This document shows, piece by piece, positions 59,788 through 64,000 of a stretch of DNA of 64,000 bases; the first letter of the stretch is position 1, and each line of letters begins with the position of its first letter. The notes below the pieces were generated by a model that worked only from the letters and a program-made list of their open reading frames with translations, had not been told where the DNA came from and made no database searches. The stretch lies in the NCBI RefSeq assembly GCF_000210295.1, contig NC_026740.1, positions 1,557,691-1,621,690 of the forward strand. Direction: 5' to 3'. Source of the DNA: Trypanosoma brucei gambiense DAL972 (Eukaryota > Euglenozoa > Kinetoplastea > Trypanosomatida > Trypanosomatidae). Both the position numbers and the translations under genes were made by a program.

Positions 59788-60405
59788 AATGCAGCGTGCA
59801 GGGTACTGTAAAAGAGGTGTGGATTGCGGAAACTCGGTGAGAGCAATAATTGGTATATTTTTTGAGGGAGTGGACGTTCTTTTTTTTTTTTTTTAATAAC
59901 GATTACCCAATAGTTTTGGTATTCGGGGAAGAACAGTAAATTCCTATTGTGGCATATGATGATAGAGGGAGAGGGAAGCGATAGTTTCATGGAAATTTGC
60001 TGTTAGCAACTCGAACAGCTGCAACAAAAATACCATTGGACGTTTACACGCACACAAACAAACGCAAACTACATTCCCCTTTTCCCTGTGTACGGAACTT
60101 GGCTCACTCATTTAACCATCGCTTTCTTCACGCTCGCTTCCATATGGAGAACTGTATTGTTGTCTTTCCAAATGGTGTATCATGCACCGGATACAATAAA
60201 ATTCGTCTTTAACGCTTCCTGTTTCTATGTTTTTTTGATGTGTCCCTACACCGCCCCCCCCCCTTCTCTTTCCCCTTCACCTCTTTATTTCATTGATGTA
60301 TGCAACCCAAAGCTCCGCAGCAGTAGCAGTAAAGATATAATATATATATATATATATATATATCAAGTGAAGGAACAGCTCTAACGACTCTCATCACTTA
60401 TTACC
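59788..60405. other. intergenic region
   Basis: 3' UTR with a T run (59880-59894), pyrimidine-rich tract (60250-60290, including a C run), and a TA repeat (60340-60363) just before the NTF2-like gene. No gene is seen. Confidence 0.6.
60340..60363. repeat. TA dinucleotide microsatellite upstream of MTR2-like gene
   Basis: About twelve TA units ending 43 bases before the ATG at 60406. Confidence 0.9.
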
Positions 60406-60813
60406 ATGTCGGAATACGCAGATTGCACGGAAGTGGCTAAGAAGGCGCTTGAGTTTCGCCAGCAGTTTTACCAACTGTTAGATAACCCAGAGAGGCGGGG
60501 TGATATTGTTGCCTTGTATGCTCCAAACACACCTCTCCTTTGCGAATGGAATGGACATGCCCTCCCAGACACCGCTTCCATCGCTGCATATCTCGGCGGA
60601 TTACCCCGTACAAATCACAAAGTTGATTGTGTGGATGCGCAACCGCTTCCGGGTAATGAACGGGCGGACTCATTTCTCATGACAGTCCATGGCGTAGTCA
60701 CATATGATGATGAACATAAGAGGGAATTCTTTCAGAGGTTTGTTATTAGAAAGGTAGAAGAGCGGTATTACATAATGAATGATTATTATCGCTGGTTAAG
60801 TGAAAAGGAGTAA
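60406..60813 (+). CDS. MTR2: NTF2-fold p15/Mtr2-like mRNA export factor
   Basis: A 135-residue protein covering one NTF2-like domain. FRQQFYQLLDNPERRGDIVA is the first helix pair, LYAPNTPLLCEWNGHALPD carries the p15-type WNG (48-50), and DCVDAQPLP, LMTVHGVVTYDD and FFQRFVIRK form the sheet, with YIMNDYYRWL closing the fold. WNG and the D/C-x-Q-P strand favour NXT1/p15 over true NTF2. p15/Mtr2 dimerises with the NTF2-like domain of Mex67/NXF1 to export mRNA through nuclear pores. I recall a trypanosome Mtr2 of this kind on chromosome 7, but could not check. The length is normal and the ATG is the first in frame. Confidence 0.85.
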   Translation: MSEYADCTEVAKKALEFRQQFYQLLDNPERRGDIVALYAPNTPLLCEWNGHALPDTASIAAYLGGLPRTNHKVDCVDAQPLPGNERADSFLMTVHGVVTYDDEHKREFFQRFVIRKVEERYYIMNDYYRWLSEKE

Positions 60814-61036
60814 AGACTGCAACGTTCATTTATTTGGTGGTGTAAGTGGCAAATCGCGGCCATCTCGCTCCTCAATTACTTTTTGTGTCCATATTATAAA
60901 AGGAGGTTTCACTCAGCTCTCTTTTTTTTTCTTTTGTTACGCCCCATTTTTTGACAAGTGGGATACAAAAATACTAAAGAATGATGCAAAAAAAAATGAC
61001 GAGGAGGAAGTTAAAGAAAAGAGTGAGGGAGGGGAG

Positions 61037-61054
61037 TATATATATATATATATA
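61037..61054. repeat. TA dinucleotide repeat
   Basis: About nine TA units in the 3' UTR region of the NTF2-like gene. Confidence 0.85.
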
Positions 61055-62071
61055 ATATGATAAGACGGACGAATCTTTTACAAAGGGGACCAATAGTGGT
61101 AAATAGGATGTATTTCTGCTTGTCGTGACGTCAGAAATATTGAAGGAAGTAGTTGGAGGGGAGAGAAATTGTACGATTGGGGGTTTGTAGATAAATGAGT
61201 GTGTGTGGGGGAAAAAGATGTTTGTTTGTTTGTTTGTTTTCTTCAGTTGGTGCTATTATTTCCTTCAGGAAAAGGAAGGGACAGGCATGGTGTGGTGTGG
61301 TGTGATATCTAAAAGAAAAAAAGAAAAAAAGAAAGGAAGGAAGAAACAACTTATGTGTTTCATTGGTGATGAAATTTAATCGGATAATATCGTCTCATCT
61401 TTGTCTGTCTGTCACTCTTCTTTTGCAAGTAGTGGTGAACTGAGAGCAGTGACGAAACGTAAGTAAGTGGTGAGTGTTGTGTGAACGCTTATATGTTGCT
61501 AAAAATAAATTAATAAATAGCACTAACGATAAACAAACTGTCAGTGTTTATTCGTATTATTATTCCCCTTTTTTATATATCTTTAAAGGGAAAACTTCTC
61601 TCTTTTTTTTTTATATCTTTGATTCACTTCTCCTGTCTCCTCTACTTTTCTTCTTTTCTTATTCTCGTGGTTGCCATTGTCGCTGATTCTTATCCTCATC
61701 ACCTCTTCAAAGCATAAATGCTGACAAGAGCATGAGATATATGGAGAGAGATATTAAAAGGAAGGACATAAAACTTATATTTGCAGTTTGTCTTAGAACA
61801 AACTGATGATTAGAATGTAAAGAATAGTTAGAATGAATGCTTTTTTTTAAAAAAAAAGAAAGGAAGGGAATGAAATAGCGAGCGGAAAAGGCAAGAGCAG
61901 GGATAAATGTCATCCCTTCTTGGAAAGGGGTGGGACTCGCAAATATAAGTGCACAAAATAAGTAAACAAATGCAATTCTGGCCCGATTTCAAATTCCCCG
62001 TCTGTCGCCTTTTCCACATGCGTAATAAGCGCGGAAACGGACCGCGGTGGAGATTGGCACGTGGCGACGCG

Positions 62072-62079
<8 letters not shown>

Positions 62080-62119
<40 letters not shown>
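62080..62119. repeat. TAA trinucleotide microsatellite
   Basis: About thirteen TAA units, 355 bases upstream of the kinase ATG. Confidence 0.95.
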
Positions 62120-62120
<1 letters not shown>

Positions 62121-62473
62121 TGACAGGAATTGTGAAAAGTGGGAATTAGCAGCTAAATGGTGACAAACTCACTGAAAGGGTTATGGAGGGAAATAACATC
62201 GGCTTCAGCAATAATAGAGGTAATTTTTTTTCAACTTTTGCGTTTCGTGATATATTACCATCTAGTAATGGTTTGTGGCAAAAATATGAACGCGCCCACT
62301 TTTTAGGTTTCCACATACACACACTTCCGCCACACGGAAAAGCACACGAGCCTGGTTCTTCTTTTAATGTTCTTCGGTTAGTTCAAATATAGGTAGTAGA
62401 AAGCGAAGAGAAAGATCAAGAGAAGTATAGCAAAAAAAGAAGAAAAGAAAGATATACAAGGACAGTAGTTGAG

Positions 62474-63868
62474 ATGTCCACGCGGAAAGAGCCACCGAAG
62501 GTTCTTAAAGGCGCCGCCTATACGGAGTGCAGTCCCATATCTGATGTTTCTCATCACAAGGCTTCCGCAAGCAAGGCATTTCTGGAAAATCATTACCGTG
62601 GGATGTTGCGTGACACCCGAAGTGGAAACACCGCGCGCCCCGTTGGCCCTCGCCCGAGGGAACCATGTGTGGACGACTTTGTGCTCGTCAAACGCATCGG
62701 GAAGGGTGCTTTTGGTGAGGTGTACCTTTGCTATAAAAAATATGACAACGACAAACAGTTATATGCACTAAAGCGAATGCGCAAGACGGATATGATACGC
62801 AAGAAGCAGATTTCGCACGTTCGTTCGGAGAAGGATGTGATGGCCGAAGCGGCGTCCACAAATCCGTGGGTGGTGAAACTGTACCTCAGTTTCCAGGATG
62901 AACAATACTTATATATGGTGATGGAGTACATGCCAGGTGGTGATATGATCTCATGGCTGTGCATCAAACAGCGGTTTGACGTAGAGAGCACACGGTTTTA
63001 TATTGCTGAGCTGTGCGCTGCGGTTGCAAGTGTTCATGACATGTTCTTCGTTCATCGTGATATCAAACCCGATAACATTCTTTTGGACGCCAAAGGGCAC
63101 ATCAAGCTAACTGACTTCGGGCTTTCCAAGCGTTTCGCAAAGGTAGGAGAGGAACTTCTTGACTTAGAGGAGGGCAACGACGCCTTGTGTAGTAGCAATA
63201 GCAGTGCAAACCTGTCAAATACCTGCGGTTCCACCTGCCAAGGGCCAAATTCCGTACCAGTCGTATCCCCCCACAACCCCCACTCACCCACTGCAAACTA
63301 CAATAGTTTGACACCTGCCGGGTCTCATGCCTCCGCACATCCCCAGGCTCGTCGCATCTTTGAATCTATTGTTGGTAGTCCGGGTTACATCGCACCAGAG
63401 ATTCTTCTGCGACAGCGATATGGTGTGAACTGTGATTGGTGGTCTGTTGGTGTTATCATGTATGAAATGCTTTACGGGATCCCACCCTTCTTTTCCAGTG
63501 ACACGAGCTCCACCTGTCACAAAATAACACACTGGCGGGAGTACCTCACTTATCCATCAGATCGTGGCGTCCCACCGGAGGCGACAGATCTTTTGCGTCG
63601 CCTCATGTGTGATCAGCGGGATCGTCTTGACTTTCAGGGCGTGAAGGAACATCCTTTCTTTAATGATATTGATTGGGAGCGATTGCGAGAGACTCCTCCG
63701 GCATTTGTTCCTGAATTATCAGACCCACTCGACACGCATTATTTCCCTGAAGTAGAAGATAATACACCGCAGCAACATCATCAGCGACCGGACGAACGCA
63801 ACGCCGTCAGGGAAGTGGATCCGCGGGGCGTGATATTTGCAGACTACAAATTCAACCTCAAACGGTAA
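62474..63868 (+). CDS. NDR-family AGC serine/threonine kinase
   Basis: A 464-residue kinase. An N-terminal regulatory helix (KASASKAFLENHYRGML, about 29-45) matches the MOB-binding region of NDR/LATS kinases. The catalytic domain has GKGAFGEV (76-83), Lys100, HRDIKPDN (194-201), DFG (214-216) and GSPGYIAPE (301-309). The long insert between DFG and APE (about 225-295) is an NDR hallmark, and the activation-loop Ser is kept (Ser298). The C-terminal hydrophobic motif is FADYKF (455-460): the position normally Thr, phosphorylated by Ste20-type kinases, is Lys459. NDR kinases act in cytokinesis and morphogenesis. Trypanosoma brucei has two described NDR kinases, PK50 and PK53; from recalled position this may be PK53, unverified. 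All catalytic residues are present, so it should be active. Confidence 0.93.
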   Translation: MSTRKEPPKVLKGAAYTECSPISDVSHHKASASKAFLENHYRGMLRDTRSGNTARPVGPRPREPCVDDFVLVKRIGKGAFGEVYLCYKKYDNDKQLYALKRMRKTDMIRKKQISHVRSEKDVMAEAASTNPWVVKLYLSFQDEQYLYMVMEYMPGGDMISWLCIKQRFDVESTRFYIAELCAAVASVHDMFFVHRDIKPDNILLDAKGHIKLTDFGLSKRFAKVGEELLDLEEGNDALCSSNSSANLSNTCGSTCQGPNSVPVVSPHNPHSPTANYNSLTPAGSHASAHPQARRIFESIVGSPGYIAPEILLRQRYGVNCDWWSVGVIMYEMLYGIPPFFSSDTSSTCHKITHWREYLTYPSDRGVPPEATDLLRRLMCDQRDRLDFQGVKEHPFFNDIDWERLRETPPAFVPELSDPLDTHYFPEVEDNTPQQHHQRPDERNAVREVDPRGVIFADYKFNLKR

Positions 63869-64000
63869 CTGCTGTTTTTTTTTAAGAAAAAGAAAGATAA
63901 GAAAAAAGAGAGGAAATAAATCAAGAGAAAAGTGCAACGGCCCACGCTGCGCGTACATTTCGCATATGCATATGAAAGATGCATATATATATATATATAT
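63869..64000. other. 3' UTR start and TA repeat at window edge
   Basis: T run and purine-rich sequence after the kinase stop. A TA repeat from 63982 continues beyond the window. Confidence 0.6.

Larger units (their letters stand above)
60814..62473. other. long intergenic region (1.7 kb)
   Basis: T-rich and purine-rich blocks, a TA repeat (61037-61054), TTTG repeat (61222-61240), and a TAA microsatellite (62080-62119). A pyrimidine-rich stretch with AG at 62380-62381 is the likely acceptor of the kinase gene. A 69-codon ATG ORF at 62183-62392 crosses that acceptor and is not accepted. Confidence 0.55.

Noticed and set aside
62183..62392. 69-codon ATG frame upstream of the NDR kinase
   Set aside because: Runs across the likely acceptor (62380-62381) and begins after a TAA microsatellite with no pyrimidine tract.
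1..64000. tRNA, rRNA, CRISPR, VSG, retroelement or strand-switch region
   Set aside because: I looked for T-loop signatures, direct repeat arrays, reverse transcriptase motifs and opposite-strand genes and found none that could be supported.

Overview
The window reads as a single kinetoplastid polycistronic transcription unit. Every gene I can support lies on the + strand, coding regions have no cis-introns, and most starts are preceded by a long pyrimidine tract followed by an AG, as expected for spliced-leader trans-splicing. The encoded proteins (outer-dynein-arm docking-like protein, kinesin, WD40/W-repeat cytoskeletal protein, p15/Mtr2-like export factor, NDR kinase) fit Trypanosoma. From memory the order (GFAT, deoxyribose-phosphate aldolase, Mtr2-like NTF2 protein, NDR kinase) matches Trypanosoma brucei chromosome 7. 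I could not verify this.

Layout, left to right. At 0-10 kb: the 3' end of an unidentified gene, a 2,4-dienoyl-CoA reductase-like flavo-iron-sulfur enzyme, a TLDc protein, glucosamine-fructose-6-phosphate aminotransferase and MOB1. At 10-26 kb: three very large genes, namely a NO VEIN-like protein with a C-terminal DUF3883-type domain, an N-myristoylated LRR protein with a GRDP/DUF1399-like region, and a WD40 protein with seven regularly spaced Trp repeats. At 26-42 kb: a small multi-pass membrane protein, a SMYD-type SET/MYND protein, a helical possibly mitochondrial protein, a G-patch protein, a kinesin, an outer-dynein-arm docking-like coiled coil, a candidate 44-residue membrane microprotein, a 2OG-Fe(II) oxygenase and deoxyribose-phosphate aldolase. 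At 43-64 kb: a coiled-coil protein, an unknown protein, a PIG-X-like GPI mannosyltransferase subunit, a WD40 protein, an FHA plus tandem BRCT protein, a zinc-ribbon protein, a TPR-like protein, a p15/Mtr2-like NTF2 protein and an NDR-family kinase.

As is usual in these genomes, neighbours are co-transcribed but not functionally grouped. The one suggestive pair is MOB1 and an NDR kinase at opposite ends of the window; these families act together in other eukaryotes. GFAT and PIG-X both relate to glycan/GPI synthesis. I saw no tRNA, rRNA, CRISPR, VSG or intact retroelement. Intergenic DNA is rich in poly-T/poly-pyrimidine, purine-rich tracts and AT or TAA microsatellites.

No wholly new system is evident. 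The items most worth a second look are the 44-residue membrane ORF, the kinase with a Lys at the usual hydrophobic-motif phosphosite, the LRR-DUF1399 fusion, the MDC1-like FHA/BRCT architecture, the W-repeat protein and the reductase lacking the expected active-site Tyr.
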